DNA of 64,000 bases from Bermanella marisrubri (GCF_012295615.1 NZ_CP051183.1:558501-622500), one strand, 5' to 3'; shown: positions 20,113 through 30,480, numbered from the stretch's first letter. Program-made: numbers and translations. The notes: generated by a model from the sequence alone, not told the origin.

Positions 20113-20202
20113 TCTTCCTGACTCGGCGTAGGTTCTTTTGCTCAGCGCAGTGTAGGGGACCTACATGAGCATGGGCGAAAGGTTCTACAACAAAGTCAGG
20201 GA
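20113..20202. repeat. Nested inverted repeat B (TGTAG-GGGAC-CTACA core)
   Basis: Concentric arms centred near 20158: core TGTAG/CTACA at 20151-20165, partly matched arms containing GCTCA and TGAGC, GTAG-TTC and its partner, and outer CCTGACT (20117-20123) with AGTCAGG (20194-20200). The reverse complement of the right arm begins CCTGACTTTGTTG, close to CCTAACTTTGTTG in repeat A. No T-run follows, so it is not a simple terminator. Confidence 0.8.
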
Positions 20203-20224
20203 GGAAAAGAGCCTCCCCAATTAA

Positions 20225-21826
20225 TTAATGGCGGAAGTGACGCATCCCGGTGAATACCATTGCCATTCCCGCCTCATCTGCAGCGGCAATCACTTCTTCA
20301 TCACGAATCGAACCGCCTGGCTGAATGACTGCTGCGATACCCGCTTTTGCAGCATTATCGATACCGTCACGGAATGGGAAGAACGCATCCGATGCCATGA
20401 CTGAACCTTTTACTTCAAGACCAGCATGCTCTGCTTTAATGGCAGCGATACGAGCAGAATTAACTCGGCTCATTTGACCCGCGCCTACTCCGACAGTTTG
20501 ACGATTCTTGGCATAAACAATGGCATTCGATTTCACAAATTTGGCCACTTTCCATGCAAAGATAAGATCATGCATTTCTTTTTCAGAAGGCTGACGTTGA
20601 GTAACCACTTTTAGGTCGGCTTCTGTAATCATGCCGTTGTCGCGTTCTTGCACCAATAGACCGCCGTTTACGCGTTTATAGTCTAAGCCATTGACGCGCT
20701 CGGTTGACCACTCGCCGGTTTCCAATAAGCGAACGTTTTTCTTGCTTGCAACAGCTAAGCGAGCATCGCTGGAAACACTTGGTGCAATGATGACTTCTAC
20801 GAATTGACGCTCAACAATGGCAGCAGCCGTTTCGCCATCTAATTCACGGTTGAAAGCAATGATGCCGCCGAATGCAGATTCAGTATCGGTGGCGAAGGCT
20901 AAGTCGTAGGCTTCTTTGATGCCATTTTCGCTGACGGCTACACCACAAGGGTTGGCGTGTTTAACGATGACACAGGCAGGTTTAGTAAAGGATTTTACAC
21001 ACTCAAGCGCTGCATCTGTATCAGCCACGTTATTGAATGAAAGCTCTTTACCTTGAATTTGTTGAGCCGTTGCAATGCTGGCTTCTTTGGGATTGGCTTC
21101 CACATAAAACGCTGCATTTTGGTGAGGGTTCTCACCATAGCGCATGTCCTGTGCCTTAACAAATTGGGTGTTGAACGTACGCGGGAATTCAGACATATCT
21201 GCTGTAGTCAGCTCGTCTGCTTGTTGATTAATGCGACCAAGATAGTTAGCAATCATACCGTCGTACGCAGCAGTGTGTTCAAACGCTTTTAGTGCTAGAT
21301 CAAAACGCAATTTCGAGCTTAGGCCTTTTTTATTCTCGATATCCGCTAGAACAGCATCGTAGTCTGATGCATTCACCACAATACCTACGTGGGCGTTATT
21401 TTTCGCCGCACTTCGAACCATGGTTGGACCACCGATATCAATGTTTTCAATGGCATCTTCCAACGTGCAATCGGGATTCGCTGTGGTCGCTTCAAACGGG
21501 TATAGATTGACTACGACTAGATCAATAGGGTTGATTCCGTGCTCGCTCATGACGGCATCGTCTTGTCCGCGACGTCCTAAAACACCACCGTGGATTTTAG
21601 GATGAAGCGTTTTGACACGGCCATCCATCATTTCAGGGAAACCTGTGTAATCGCTTACCTCAATGGCATCAACACCATTTTCGCGTAACAGTTTGAAGGT
21701 ACCACCAGTGGAGAGAATCTCTACATTTTGTGCCGCTAGGGCTTGAGCGAATTCTACGATGCCGGTTTTATCAGAAACACTGATAAGCGCGCGACGAACA
21801 GGAGTAATTGCGGATGCACTTGCCAT
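20225..21826 (-). CDS. purH: Bifunctional AICAR transformylase/IMP cyclohydrolase
   Basis: Last two steps of IMP synthesis. 533 residues: an N-terminal MGS-like cyclohydrolase domain ([54 protein letters not shown]) and a C-terminal transformylase domain with the catalytic KHANPCGVA and the late [12 protein letters not shown] and IQPGGSIRD blocks. It follows fis in the dusB-fis-purH order typical of Pseudomonas-like genomes. Confidence 0.98.
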   Translation of the reverse strand: MASASAITPVRRALISVSDKTGIVEFAQALAAQNVEILSTGGTFKLLRENGVDAIEVSDYTGFPEMMDGRVKTLHPKIHGGVLGRRGQDDAVMSEHGINPIDLVVVNLYPFEATTANPDCTLEDAIENIDIGGPTMVRSAAKNNAHVGIVVNASDYDAVLADIENKKGLSSKLRFDLALKAFEHTAAYDGMIANYLGRINQQADELTTADMSEFPRTFNTQFVKAQDMRYGENPHQNAAFYVEANPKEASIATAQQIQGKELSFNNVADTDAALECVKSFTKPACVIVKHANPCGVAVSENGIKEAYDLAFATDTESAFGGIIAFNRELDGETAAAIVERQFVEVIIAPSVSSDARLAVASKKNVRLLETGEWSTERVNGLDYKRVNGGLLVQERDNGMITEADLKVVTQRQPSEKEMHDLIFAWKVAKFVKSNAIVYAKNRQTVGVGAGQMSRVNSARIAAIKAEHAGLEVKGSVMASDAFFPFRDGIDNAAKAGIAAVIQPGGSIRDEEVIAAADEAGMAMVFTGMRHFRH

Positions 21827-21909
21827 AGTTGATCAATTAGTCAATTTTTCAAGAGGTTAAAAGCAAAGACGCTGCAAAAGCAGCGTCCAGTGTGTCGATG
21901 TGATAGGGC

Positions 21910-22227
21910 TTAAAGCATACCGTACTGTTTTAGCTTCTTACGCAGCGTACCGCGATTTAAGCCAAGTAATACCGATGCTTTTGTTTGGTTATCGCGAGTG
22001 TAGCGCATTACCACTTCCAACAAAGGCGCCTCTACTTCTGATAAAACCATTTCATAGACGTCACTTACAGGCTGTCCGTCTAGTTGAGCAAAATAACTCT
22101 CTAGAGCTTGTTCAACGCTGTCACGCAAAGTCTGAGTGTTCTCTGTAGATAAGCCTGTATTACCTGCTGGTGATACCGTGCTTTGCTCAAGAGGGTTGTT
22201 TAGTTCTGGCGCTTCATGGGTACTCAT
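21910..22227 (-). CDS. fis: DNA-binding protein Fis
   Basis: Nucleoid-associated regulator that bends DNA and activates rRNA promoters. The conserved C-terminal half ([20 protein letters not shown] then a helix-turn-helix [20 protein letters not shown]) is intact. The N-terminal 30 residues are variable, which is normal. 105 residues. Its ATG overlaps the dusB stop by 4 bases (ATGA), so the two are translationally coupled as in enterics. Confidence 0.97.
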   Translation of the reverse strand: MSTHEAPELNNPLEQSTVSPAGNTGLSTENTQTLRDSVEQALESYFAQLDGQPVSDVYEMVLSEVEAPLLEVVMRYTRDNQTKASVLLGLNRGTLRKKLKQYGML

Positions 22228-23210
22228 GCCGCTTGTTCCTTCCCCAGGTGTTGATTAAAAAAAGTCTTTATTAATGCTATTTGGTCTTCACAGGATTCCA
22301 GTTGGTTAAACTGTTTCCGTACAGCACGATCGTGATCATGCGCTTGAAGATACCAACCCACGTGTTTTCTCGCGATGCGTACACCTAAGTAATCACCGTA
22401 GAACCCATATAGAGCGTGTAAATGCCCGATCAGAATGGCTTCTACTTCTTTGATTGAAGGTGCTGCTAGCGGTTCACCCGTGGTTAAAAAATGGTTTATC
22501 TCTCTAAATATCCAAGGACGTCCTTGGGCAGCACGACCTAGCATTACCCCATCTGCGCCTGTGTAATCTAATACGAATTTGGCCTGTTCGGCGTTGGTGA
22601 TATCGCCATTGGCCAAAACCGGAATGTTTACATTCTGCTTGATGGTTTTAATGGTGTCGTATTCCACCTCACCTTTGTAGCCACAGCTACGGGTGCGTCC
22701 ATGGATCGCCAACGCGGCAATCCCTATTTCTTCTGCCATTCCTGCAAGAACGGGCGCATTTTTATGCTCTGGCGCCCAACCAGTGCGCATTTTCAGCGTT
22801 ACTGGTATGTCAACGCTATCCACAACAGCCTGAAGGATGTCTCTTACCAAGACTTCATCCTTCATTAACGCACTGCCTGCGGCTTTGTTACACACCTTCT
22901 TGGCAGGGCAACCCATGTTGATATCAATAATCTGAGCACCATGAGCAGCCGACATAATGGCCGCTTGCGCCATCATTTCAGGATCGCCACCGGCAATTTG
23001 TACTGAAATGGGTTCAGCTTCACCTGCATGATCCAAGCGCTGCCGAGACTTGCGACTGTTCCACAGTTTAACGTCGCTAGTCACCATTTCACTGACTACC
23101 AATCCCGCCCCCAATTGACGACATAACTGTCGAAAAGGTCGATCTGTGACACCCGCCATTGGTGCAAGCACCACAGGGTGTTGAATAGTGTATTGACCGA
23201 TCTGGAACAT
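22224..23210 (-). CDS. dusB: tRNA-dihydrouridine synthase B
   Basis: FMN-dependent enzyme reducing uridine to dihydrouridine in tRNA. TIM barrel with [20 protein letters not shown] near the N-terminus, the catalytic Cys loop [20 protein letters not shown] near residue 100, [18 protein letters not shown] and the FMN phosphate-binding [18 protein letters not shown]. The ATG at 23210 is chosen over a TTG at 23219 because MFQIGQYTI matches the family start (328 residues). It overlaps fis by 4 bases. Confidence 0.96.
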   Translation of the reverse strand: MFQIGQYTIQHPVVLAPMAGVTDRPFRQLCRQLGAGLVVSEMVTSDVKLWNSRKSRQRLDHAGEAEPISVQIAGGDPEMMAQAAIMSAAHGAQIIDINMGCPAKKVCNKAAGSALMKDEVLVRDILQAVVDSVDIPVTLKMRTGWAPEHKNAPVLAGMAEEIGIAALAIHGRTRSCGYKGEVEYDTIKTIKQNVNIPVLANGDITNAEQAKFVLDYTGADGVMLGRAAQGRPWIFREINHFLTTGEPLAAPSIKEVEAILIGHLHALYGFYGDYLGVRIARKHVGWYLQAHDHDRAVRKQFNQLESCEDQIALIKTFFNQHLGKEQAA

Positions 23211-23408
23211 GGGTGACAAGTTGGTTGTTTTTTGCTCGTTTTAAGAGGCGGCTATGATACTCGCAAAGTAGGGAAGGCGAAAGGCTTGACAGGGCCTGTT
23301 TTCATCAAAAATTGATGATTTTTTCTCCAGCCAGTAGTTATGAAAAAGTCAACAGTTGATTTTTATTTGCGAGTGCTTACAAACGCGGTTGCTCTTACAA
23401 CAGTCGCC

Positions 23409-24530
23409 TTACGGAGCGACGAATCGCACTCGATAACTGCTTGCTTGAGGACCGGGGTCTTGAATATCTAATGCGATATGAACCGGTGTGTTAGAGGGCA
23501 TGCGATCCAAGCCAGCCGCTTCGCCAGCTAAATATTCACTGGGTAGGAAAAGTCGCTGAGCCATTACTTTTCCATTTTTATCGGTGAAACTGAGTTCCAC
23601 TTTGGGAAACGCCTGTGGGTAATCTGCATGGTTCATAAACAGAATGTCTACTACCAAAGCATTTTGGTAATCACTATGGCTGCTAACCTGTGGGCTCGTG
23701 GTAGTGCGAATTTTTTTCAGATCGTACGTGGACGGTAACTCGCAACCTAACACTTGGCAGGATTGTTGGTATAAAGGTCGATACTCAGCCTGGCGAGACC
23801 AAGAATCAAAATTAAAAAAGAAAACCTGGCCTATCAAGACTAAGGTTAAAACGATGCAGCCAGAGAATAGGGCGATCAGCCTTGCCTTGCTGGTTTTTTG
23901 CGGCAAGCTTAGATCAATAGGATCATTGTCAATGTAAGCAAAGTTTTGCTTCGCCACTGGATCTGGAGCGTTTTGCTTGAGCTGCTTCGGTGTTTGACTA
24001 ACAGGCATTGCGAAATCATTAGCGTCGCTATCACTGTCATCTAATAAGGCTTCCGCCCAGCTTTCATCATTGCTGGTATCGCTGTCGTCTTTGACACTTT
24101 CTTTCAGTTTATCGCTGTCAGAGAAGAATGGGTCTTCGATTTCTTCAGGATTGAGAGATAGAAAGTCTTCGCTGATTTCCAAGCCTTTTTCTTCGTCTTG
24201 AATCAGCACATCACCATCATCAATAAGGTCTTCATCTGGATCATCGGCAAAAACAATATCGTCATCGCTGTCTAGTAAATGGTTACTGGATTTGTTTTCA
24301 CTGGCACTTGGATGGTTTTCGCTCTCCTCGGCAAACATGTCTTGTGTTCGATCATCTTTGCTTACTGGCGTATCAGATGGTTTTTCTTCTTGAAAATGAT
24401 CACTCGCACGGAAAACTTGTAAACAGGCACCACAACGCACCGCACCCTTGGCTACTTTTAGCTGAGCATCGGTGACGCGAAATGTGGTGTCACATTTTGG
24501 ACACTTTGTAATGTGGGCCTGATTTGTCAT
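23409..24530 (-). CDS. Zinc-ribbon and DUF3426 domain membrane protein
   Basis: The N-terminus holds an MJ0042-type zinc finger (CPKCDTTFRVTD then VRCGACLQVF, two CxxC pairs). A long acidic low-complexity region (about residues 50-195, many D and E) follows, then one membrane helix (ARLIALFSGCIVLTLVLIG near 215-235) and a DUF3426 domain to the end. The topology implies a cytosolic zinc finger and a periplasmic DUF3426 domain. Function is unknown. The position between prmA and dusB is conserved in Pseudomonas-like genomes. Confidence 0.92.
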   Translation of the reverse strand: MTNQAHITKCPKCDTTFRVTDAQLKVAKGAVRCGACLQVFRASDHFQEEKPSDTPVSKDDRTQDMFAEESENHPSASENKSSNHLLDSDDDIVFADDPDEDLIDDGDVLIQDEEKGLEISEDFLSLNPEEIEDPFFSDSDKLKESVKDDSDTSNDESWAEALLDDSDSDANDFAMPVSQTPKQLKQNAPDPVAKQNFAYIDNDPIDLSLPQKTSKARLIALFSGCIVLTLVLIGQVFFFNFDSWSRQAEYRPLYQQSCQVLGCELPSTYDLKKIRTTTSPQVSSHSDYQNALVVDILFMNHADYPQAFPKVELSFTDKNGKVMAQRLFLPSEYLAGEAAGLDRMPSNTPVHIALDIQDPGPQASSYRVRFVAP

Positions 24531-24580
24531 GGGCGCTATTATTATGGCTTGTTGTTATGATTTAAAGCGCTAATTATTGA

Positions 24581-25474
24581 TTACACTCGTTTTTTTGCGC
24601 AAATGCGCACCCAGCCATCTTCTTCATCAATGGATAATATGTCGCATTCCGAGTCGTAGGCCGTGGCAACGGTCTGTCCTTGGCTGGCTAAAATACCGCT
24701 GAGTACTAGGTCGCCGCCTGGTTTCAAATAACTCAGAATGCTGTCTTTTAATTCTACAAGGGGGCCAGCTAAAATGTTGGCGAGCACCAAATCTGCTTGT
24801 TGTTGAGGGGCGTCTTCTGGCAAACAATAGTGGTAACTGTCTGGGTTAAGCCCATTTCGCTCACTGTTTTCATTGCTGGCAAGGATCGCTTGTGGGTCGA
24901 TATCGATACCCAGTAAATCACGGGCCCCCAATAACATCGCAGCGATGCCTAAGATACCACTGCCGCAACCAAAGTCGATAATGGAGCGATTATCCAGCTG
25001 CTGTCCGTCTAGCCATTTCAGGCATAGAGAAGTTGTAGCATGTGTGCCGGTGCCAAAAGCTAAGCCTGGATCCAGTTTAAGATTCACAGCGTTTTTATCT
25101 TCAGGTTCTAACCAGCTTGGGCAAATCCATAAACGTTGTCCAAACGGCATAGGTTTAAACGTATCCATCCACTCACGAACCCAGTCTTTATCTTCAACCA
25201 GTTCGAGTTTGTAATTAGGAAACGTTTGCTGGGTCTCTTGCTCGTACAAGGCTTTAAGCTGTTGCATCTGTAATTGCAGTGGTTTTTCCGCATCAAATAG
25301 GGCAACTAACTTCAATTGATCCCAAAGCGGTGTCGTACCCAATGGCGGTTCATATATTGGTTGATTTGCACCATCTTTGAGAGTGATGGCGTCGGCACCA
25401 ATAGCCATGAGCAAATCTTCGATCTCTTGGCTTTGTTGGGCGTTGATATCAACGATGGCTTGAATCCACGGCAT
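24581..25474 (-). CDS. prmA: Ribosomal protein L11 methyltransferase
   Basis: SAM-dependent trimethylation of ribosomal protein L11. 297 residues with an N-terminal substrate-recognition domain and a Rossmann domain containing LDPGLAFGTGTHATTSLCL (about 140-158), IIDFGCGSGILGIAAMLLGA (about 168-186) and LVLANILAGPL. Normal length. It follows aroQ on the minus strand; accB-accC, which lie between aroQ and prmA in Pseudomonas, are absent here. Confidence 0.97.
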   Translation of the reverse strand: MPWIQAIVDINAQQSQEIEDLLMAIGADAITLKDGANQPIYEPPLGTTPLWDQLKLVALFDAEKPLQLQMQQLKALYEQETQQTFPNYKLELVEDKDWVREWMDTFKPMPFGQRLWICPSWLEPEDKNAVNLKLDPGLAFGTGTHATTSLCLKWLDGQQLDNRSIIDFGCGSGILGIAAMLLGARDLLGIDIDPQAILASNENSERNGLNPDSYHYCLPEDAPQQQADLVLANILAGPLVELKDSILSYLKPGGDLVLSGILASQGQTVATAYDSECDILSIDEEDGWVRICAKKRV

Positions 25475-25535
25475 GTTTGTGTCTTTTGCTTCAACTTAAA
25501 AAGGGCGCCACTATAGCGGCTTTACCGACGGTGCG

Positions 25536-25979
25536 CTAGGCGCGTTCTACTTGCTGTATGGCCGCTTGCAACGCTAAATCATAGCCTTGAACACCCAATC
25601 CGCAAATGACACCCACGGCGACATCACTAAAGTAGCTGTGATGACGAAACGCCTCGCGTTGATGAACGTTGGATATATGCAGTTCAATGAATGGTATTGC
25701 CACTCCAAGTAGAGCATCTCTCAGCGCAACACTCGTGTGGGTAAAAGCGGCCGGGTTGATAATGATGAAATCAATATCTTCACCCTTTGCTTCATGAATA
25801 CGTTCAATCAATTCGTATTCGGCATTGCTTTGAAAGGTCAGTACATGATGGCCTGCGGTTTGACCCTGATGAATGAGGCGCTGTGATACATCGTCCAGCG
25901 TATCTGCACCATAAATATCGGGTTCTCGAGTGCCGAGTAAATTGAGATTGGGGCCGTTTAGTACCAGTATGGACGCCAT
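25536..25979 (-). CDS. aroQ: Type II 3-dehydroquinate dehydratase
   Basis: Shikimate-pathway dehydration of 3-dehydroquinate. 147 residues with [20 protein letters not shown] (catalytic Arg and Tyr lid), [36 protein letters not shown] and the catalytic-His block [21 protein letters not shown]. All active-site elements are present. Confidence 0.97.
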   Translation of the reverse strand: MASILVLNGPNLNLLGTREPDIYGADTLDDVSQRLIHQGQTAGHHVLTFQSNAEYELIERIHEAKGEDIDFIIINPAAFTHTSVALRDALLGVAIPFIELHISNVHQREAFRHHSYFSDVAVGVICGLGVQGYDLALQAAIQQVERA

Positions 25980-26052
25980 TATTATACTCTTCAGAAATAA
26001 AACGAGTTTGCCTAATGCCTGTCACTCTGTAAAGTCCTGAAAAATGCGGGTA

Positions 26053-27669
26053 TTAGTCGTCCTCGACATAGAGCTGAACATTATTGCGCCCTTGTTTTTT
26101 TGCTTCGTATAAAGCTTCGTCAGCATGCTCAATAATGAATTCACTATTGCTTCCCGTAAATTCACATACGCCGCCACTGAAGCTGACGGTAAATTCCGTT
26201 TCCCATGTGCTGTGAACAAGTTGGCTGAATACTTTGCGAATTTCATTCATCACGTGGAGGGCATCATGGCCTTTGGTGTTGGGCATGACGATGGCAAATT
26301 CTTCACCGCCATAGCGACCAATGCTATCACTACGTCGTAATCGTTGTTTAAGAAAAAGAGACAGTGCAGAGATAACCTTGTCGCCCACTGGATGGCCATA
26401 GTTGTCGTTGATCTTTTTGAAAAAGTCGATGTCGATCATAGCAAAGCTGAGTGGCTCGTCATTTTCACAAGACTGCTGACAAGCTTGATAGAGACGCTCA
26501 AGTATATGGGTGTGATTGTACAGTCCTGTAAGGCTGTCTTTTACGATCAAATTATTTAATACCCGCGCACGCTGACCGCGATTTTGCACTGTGGTGGCTA
26601 AGTGGCCGGGATCGACAGGTTTAGTGAGAAAATCATCTCCGCCGTGGCTCATGGCGTTTAGCTGGATATCAATATCTTCTTCACCGGATAAAAAGATGAT
26701 GGGGATGCGCACATATTCTGGTTGTTGGCGAATAACTGAGGCAAGCTCTGTACCTGTGCAGCCGGGCATATACATGTCCATGACAATTATTTCAGGTTGG
26801 AATGCAGTCATGGTGTCCAGCATAACCATAGGATCGATGATGACTTCTGTTTCCATACCTGCAGATTTAAGCGCTTTTTCAGTGAAGAGTGCTTGGCTTT
26901 TGGAATCGTCGACAATGAGTACTTTGTAAGGGGCTTCAGGTTGCGGATTATAGAACTTTTCAACAGCACGAATAATTTGCGGCACCTGAGGCCTTGCTAA
27001 GAAGCGTATGCCACCGGCACGACTGGCTTCCAATCTCTGTTGCAGCGTGGCGTTACCGCTTTCACTTACAAAGATCTTGGGAAGTAATGCGTTATCAGTA
27101 TTATGCAATGCCTGCATCAGTTCTAGGCCATGATTGCTTTGTGCGAAATCGACATCGGCGATAAAAAGAGCAATGTCTTCTTGCCCTAAGACTTGATAAA
27201 AGTGACTCTCAGACGTCACCAAAATATTGTTAATACTGAAGTGCTCAAGCTGCTCGGTGAGTTTAACACCCAGCTCAGGGTTCAGTAGTAAGACCACTGG
27301 TCTAACCTTGGGTATGGCATCAGGGCTGTTATTATCTCCGTGACGCAGACTGCTTTGACCCAATTTAAGCATATGGGTATTGAGTTTACTGAGCTGTTCG
27401 TGGGTGCCTTTACCTTTATTATTGTGTAAGAGTTTAAGTTGAGTAATGAGAGTCTTTGCTAGCTCTTCATACTGAGGTGTATCAAATCGTTGGGCATGTC
27501 GCAGAAGCTTTTCGACTCCTAGGATTAACTCGTGAACCATTCGTGCATCCAGAGCTTGGTTTTCTAAACTGCGCCAGCGGTCAAAGATAATGCGAGCCTG
27601 ATTGGATACCCGGCTAGCAAAATGACGTTTCATGGCTTCAGAAGCACTTTCTTGTTCTAAGTGACTCAT
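26053..27669 (-). CDS. Diguanylate cyclase with receiver domains (GcbA-like)
   Basis: Makes cyclic di-GMP from GTP. An N-terminal region (1-115) and a degenerate receiver-like domain (about 120-235; ALFIADVDF, ILVTSESHF) precede a complete receiver (KVLIVDDSKSQALFTEKAL; acceptor Asp in IIVMDMYMPGCTG; Lys in FLTKPVDPGH). A GGDEF domain (about 370-535) has catalytic RYGGEEF and an intact inhibitory site RRSD five residues before it. Length and layout match GcbA of Pseudomonas, whose gene is also near aroQ (from memory). It is divergent from lapG-lapD, which encode the machinery that reads cyclic di-GMP to retain surface adhesins. Confidence 0.9.
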   Translation of the reverse strand: MSHLEQESASEAMKRHFASRVSNQARIIFDRWRSLENQALDARMVHELILGVEKLLRHAQRFDTPQYEELAKTLITQLKLLHNNKGKGTHEQLSKLNTHMLKLGQSSLRHGDNNSPDAIPKVRPVVLLLNPELGVKLTEQLEHFSINNILVTSESHFYQVLGQEDIALFIADVDFAQSNHGLELMQALHNTDNALLPKIFVSESGNATLQQRLEASRAGGIRFLARPQVPQIIRAVEKFYNPQPEAPYKVLIVDDSKSQALFTEKALKSAGMETEVIIDPMVMLDTMTAFQPEIIVMDMYMPGCTGTELASVIRQQPEYVRIPIIFLSGEEDIDIQLNAMSHGGDDFLTKPVDPGHLATTVQNRGQRARVLNNLIVKDSLTGLYNHTHILERLYQACQQSCENDEPLSFAMIDIDFFKKINDNYGHPVGDKVISALSLFLKQRLRRSDSIGRYGGEEFAIVMPNTKGHDALHVMNEIRKVFSQLVHSTWETEFTVSFSGGVCEFTGSNSEFIIEHADEALYEAKKQGRNNVQLYVEDD

Positions 27670-27843
27670 ATTCGCATCCTCTACTCCTTAAACCATAGCA
27701 AGCTTCTGACTAATTTCCTGAACGCAATATAGGTTTTGCGTATTGATCCGCTAAAAATCCACATAAAGTCAATTTTGGTGCCTATAGTTATTAAATGGTC
27801 ATTTGTAATTTTCAGCCAAAGGCAGTGTGGATAGGTGAGTAGC

Positions 27844-28542
27844 ATGATTAGGCATAGGGATGGCATGACAAGCTTGACCTGTATAGCAATGCTGCTCGTA
27901 GGGGTTTGCTTGGCGCAAAGTGTCTCGCAGCTAATTGATAAAAAATTGATCGAATACGCCAGCGACCGCTATGGCAACTCAGTTGTAAAAAAACTACATA
28001 CTTGGGGTGAAACTGTGGTTGCACAGCAGCCCAATTCAGAACAACAAAAGCTACAAGTCTTGAATGTCTTTTTTAATGAGCAACTACGTTTTCGGGACGA
28101 CATCGATATTTGGAAACAAGAGGACTATTGGGCGACTCCGTTGGAAGCGTTTGCACAAGGGGCGGCTGATTGTGAAGACTATGTCATTGCGAAATACTTT
28201 TCCCTTGTTCAAGCAGGTATTGCTGAAGAAAAGCTACGCATCATGTATGTCAAAGCCCTAGAGTTAAATCAAGCACACATGGTGCTAGCCTATTACGCTA
28301 CACCTCGCTCACAGCCATTAATTTTGGATAACTTGATCGATCAAATTAAGCCAGCAGGCAAACGTCGTGATTTAAGCCCAGTATATAGTTTTAATGCATC
28401 AGGTCTCTGGCTTGAGCGTATGCGAGGTAATAGTATAAAGGTGGGGAACCCTAATCGACTTAATCGCTGGACGGATTTATTAGTACGTATGAAATCTCAA
28501 GGTTTGGAAGCGTGGTTTAAGCCACCACAGTTAGGTAATTAA
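27844..28542 (+). CDS. lapG: LapG-type periplasmic cysteine protease
   Basis: Transglutaminase-like protease (bacterial BTLCP family) that cleaves the N-terminus of large surface adhesins such as LapA, releasing cells from surfaces. Signal peptide near the N-terminus (LTCIAMLLVGVCLAQS). The catalytic triad is recognisable: Cys in AADCEDYVIAKYFSL, His in LNQAHMVLAYYA and Asp in PLILDNLID. The ATG at 27844 is preferred, with GTG 27835 and ATG 27865 as alternatives. lapD follows after 12 bases, so the two form an operon. The adhesin substrate is not in the window. Confidence 0.93.
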   Translation: MIRHRDGMTSLTCIAMLLVGVCLAQSVSQLIDKKLIEYASDRYGNSVVKKLHTWGETVVAQQPNSEQQKLQVLNVFFNEQLRFRDDIDIWKQEDYWATPLEAFAQGAADCEDYVIAKYFSLVQAGIAEEKLRIMYVKALELNQAHMVLAYYATPRSQPLILDNLIDQIKPAGKRRDLSPVYSFNASGLWLERMRGNSIKVGNPNRLNRWTDLLVRMKSQGLEAWFKPPQLGN

Positions 28543-28554
28543 CAAGGAATAACT

Positions 28555-30480
28555 ATGAGTATTCGACGGCAACTGGCCATTGGTATCGGCCTACTCATGA
28601 TTGTGATTATGGGCGGTAATTTCATTATTAATGTGAAGCAACTGGTTGCGCATTACGAAGCGCAATTGCAAGCGCGCGCAGATGAAACAGCGACCACGCT
28701 GGCATTGAGTATGACGCAAAGTGCAGAACGGTATGATGATGCGAGCTTACGATCTATGGTGGACGTAATCTTTGATCGTGGCCAATTCAAGCAGGTCCGT
28801 TTTGATTATGTTGATAGCGATAAATTTGTTGCACGCTACGCTCCAGAAGAAGATGTCCATGATGTGCCGTATTGGTTTCAATCCGTTATTGATATGCAAG
28901 CAGGGTATGCGCAAGAACAAGTAAGCAAAGGCTGGCAACAACTCGGAATATTATCAGTAAAAATGCATACCGCACCCATGTATCAGCAATTGTGGATAAT
29001 GTTTAAGGCCGAATTGGCATGGTTTGCTATCATGGGGTTAATTGTCGTCTATGGCATTCGCTTATTACTTAATTGGCAGCTACAGCCTTTACAAGATATT
29101 TTGGTGCTGGTGGACAAGTTAGCCCGTAATCAATTTGTGCATATTCATAAGCAACCCAAATCAAAAGAATTGGTTGACCTTGTATCTGCGATGAATCGCT
29201 TGAGTGATCGTCTCAATGCGAGTTTCGTTGCCCATAGTGAAACCGTTGGGCGATTACAACAGGCCAACTTCGATGACGCCCTAACACAACTAAAAAATCG
29301 CCGAGGTTGGGAGCAGTTTTTACAAGAATGGATGACTGAAAATAGCTTTCGTCCTGGATGGGCGATGCTTATCCGTATAGACAATTTGCAAAGCCTAAAC
29401 AGTGAATTTGGTCAAACTAAAGTCGATGAGCTTTTGTTGCAAATTGCCATATTCCTCAAAACCCATGGTTCACTTAATCAAGAGCATGTTTCTATTGCCC
29501 GCACTGGTGGTGGTGAGTTCTGGATATTCTGCCCAGACCCATTAGACAAACAATTTACTAAACATATTAGTGAACTTGTCGAATCGCTGACCAGGCTCAG
29601 TTTTGTTGAACAATTTTGCGCTGAAATTTACGCCGCGGCGTTACCGGTGCAGAGCGTTATTGCTCCAGCGAGTCTCAAACATCAGTTGGATCTGCTTTTT
29701 AACCGAGCTAGAACTGAGCATAAGACTTTACTGATTGGAGAAATGACGGATCACACCTTTACCAATTGGGTTCATTGGCAAAAGGCTTTGGTCGAGGCGT
29801 TGAATGGACAACATTTGCAATTGTATCGTCAACCTCTATTTAACATTGAAGGTGAGATCATCCAATACGAGCTGCATAGCCGACTTAAAATGGATGATCG
29901 CGTCATGGCCGCGGGCGAATTCTGGCCCCTCGTCGAGCGCTTGAAGATGACTCGAGAGTTCGATGAGCGTGTGATCGAGCTATTTATTAAACAGTTCGAC
30001 AAGTGGCAATCAGTTGATACATGGGTCATTAACATTAGCGGCGCCAGCATTAATCAGTTTTCTTTTAGGGCGTGGGTTGAAGAAACCTTAACGGCGGACT
30101 TGCGCAAAAAAATCATGTTGGAGTTCAGTGAGTATACACTTGCTAACCTATCGGGTGGTGCAGAGAATTGGTTGCATAAAATGGCCGATCAAGGTCTGCG
30201 TATTAGTGTTGATCACTTAGGCACGTCAGGTAGGAATTTCAGTTTCCTTTCGCGCTTTCCTATTACTCAAGGCAAGATCCAGAGACGCTATATACACAAT
30301 ATAAACCAACATACTGAACATCGTTTTTTCGTCACGGGTATGATTCAAATTCTCCATGGACAGAAGGCTCTGTGTCTTGCCGAAGGTGTCGAAACCCATG
30401 CAGAAAAATCCATGTTGATCGAGTTGGGAATTGACGGTGTTATGGGGTACGGTTTGGCCGAACCTGAACACTGGCGCTAG
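28555..30480 (+). CDS. lapD: LapD-type cyclic di-GMP receptor, degenerate GGDEF-EAL
   Basis: Inner-membrane receptor that sequesters LapG when cyclic di-GMP is bound. An N-terminal helix (LAIGIGLLMIVIMGGNFII), a periplasmic LapD/MoxY-type domain to about residue 150 and a second helix (ELAWFAIMGLIVVYGIRLLL) lead to a HAMP segment. The following GGDEF domain is degenerate (RTGGGEFWIF), and the EAL domain starts YELHSRL instead of a catalytic EAL, so neither enzyme activity is expected. 641 residues, normal for LapD. A ribosome site AAGGAA precedes the ATG. Confidence 0.94.
   Translation: MSIRRQLAIGIGLLMIVIMGGNFIINVKQLVAHYEAQLQARADETATTLALSMTQSAERYDDASLRSMVDVIFDRGQFKQVRFDYVDSDKFVARYAPEEDVHDVPYWFQSVIDMQAGYAQEQVSKGWQQLGILSVKMHTAPMYQQLWIMFKAELAWFAIMGLIVVYGIRLLLNWQLQPLQDILVLVDKLARNQFVHIHKQPKSKELVDLVSAMNRLSDRLNASFVAHSETVGRLQQANFDDALTQLKNRRGWEQFLQEWMTENSFRPGWAMLIRIDNLQSLNSEFGQTKVDELLLQIAIFLKTHGSLNQEHVSIARTGGGEFWIFCPDPLDKQFTKHISELVESLTRLSFVEQFCAEIYAAALPVQSVIAPASLKHQLDLLFNRARTEHKTLLIGEMTDHTFTNWVHWQKALVEALNGQHLQLYRQPLFNIEGEIIQYELHSRLKMDDRVMAAGEFWPLVERLKMTREFDERVIELFIKQFDKWQSVDTWVINISGASINQFSFRAWVEETLTADLRKKIMLEFSEYTLANLSGGAENWLHKMADQGLRISVDHLGTSGRNFSFLSRFPITQGKIQRRYIHNINQHTEHRFFVTGMIQILHGQKALCLAEGVETHAEKSMLIELGIDGVMGYGLAEPEHWR

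Larger units (their letters stand above)
19845..20224. other. purH-purD intergenic region with two nested inverted repeats
   Basis: 380 bases with no gene. It contains two large symmetrical inverted repeats (entries at 19871-19956 and 20113-20202). The segment between them is AT-rich with no recognised signal. The purD promoter, if separate from purH, must lie here. Confidence 0.7.

Noticed and set aside
23306..23329. CATCA-AAAAT-TGATG-ATTTTTT as a terminator
   Set aside because: T-run is on the plus strand, where no gene ends upstream; for the minus-strand genes it lacks a T-run. Stem is only 5 bases.
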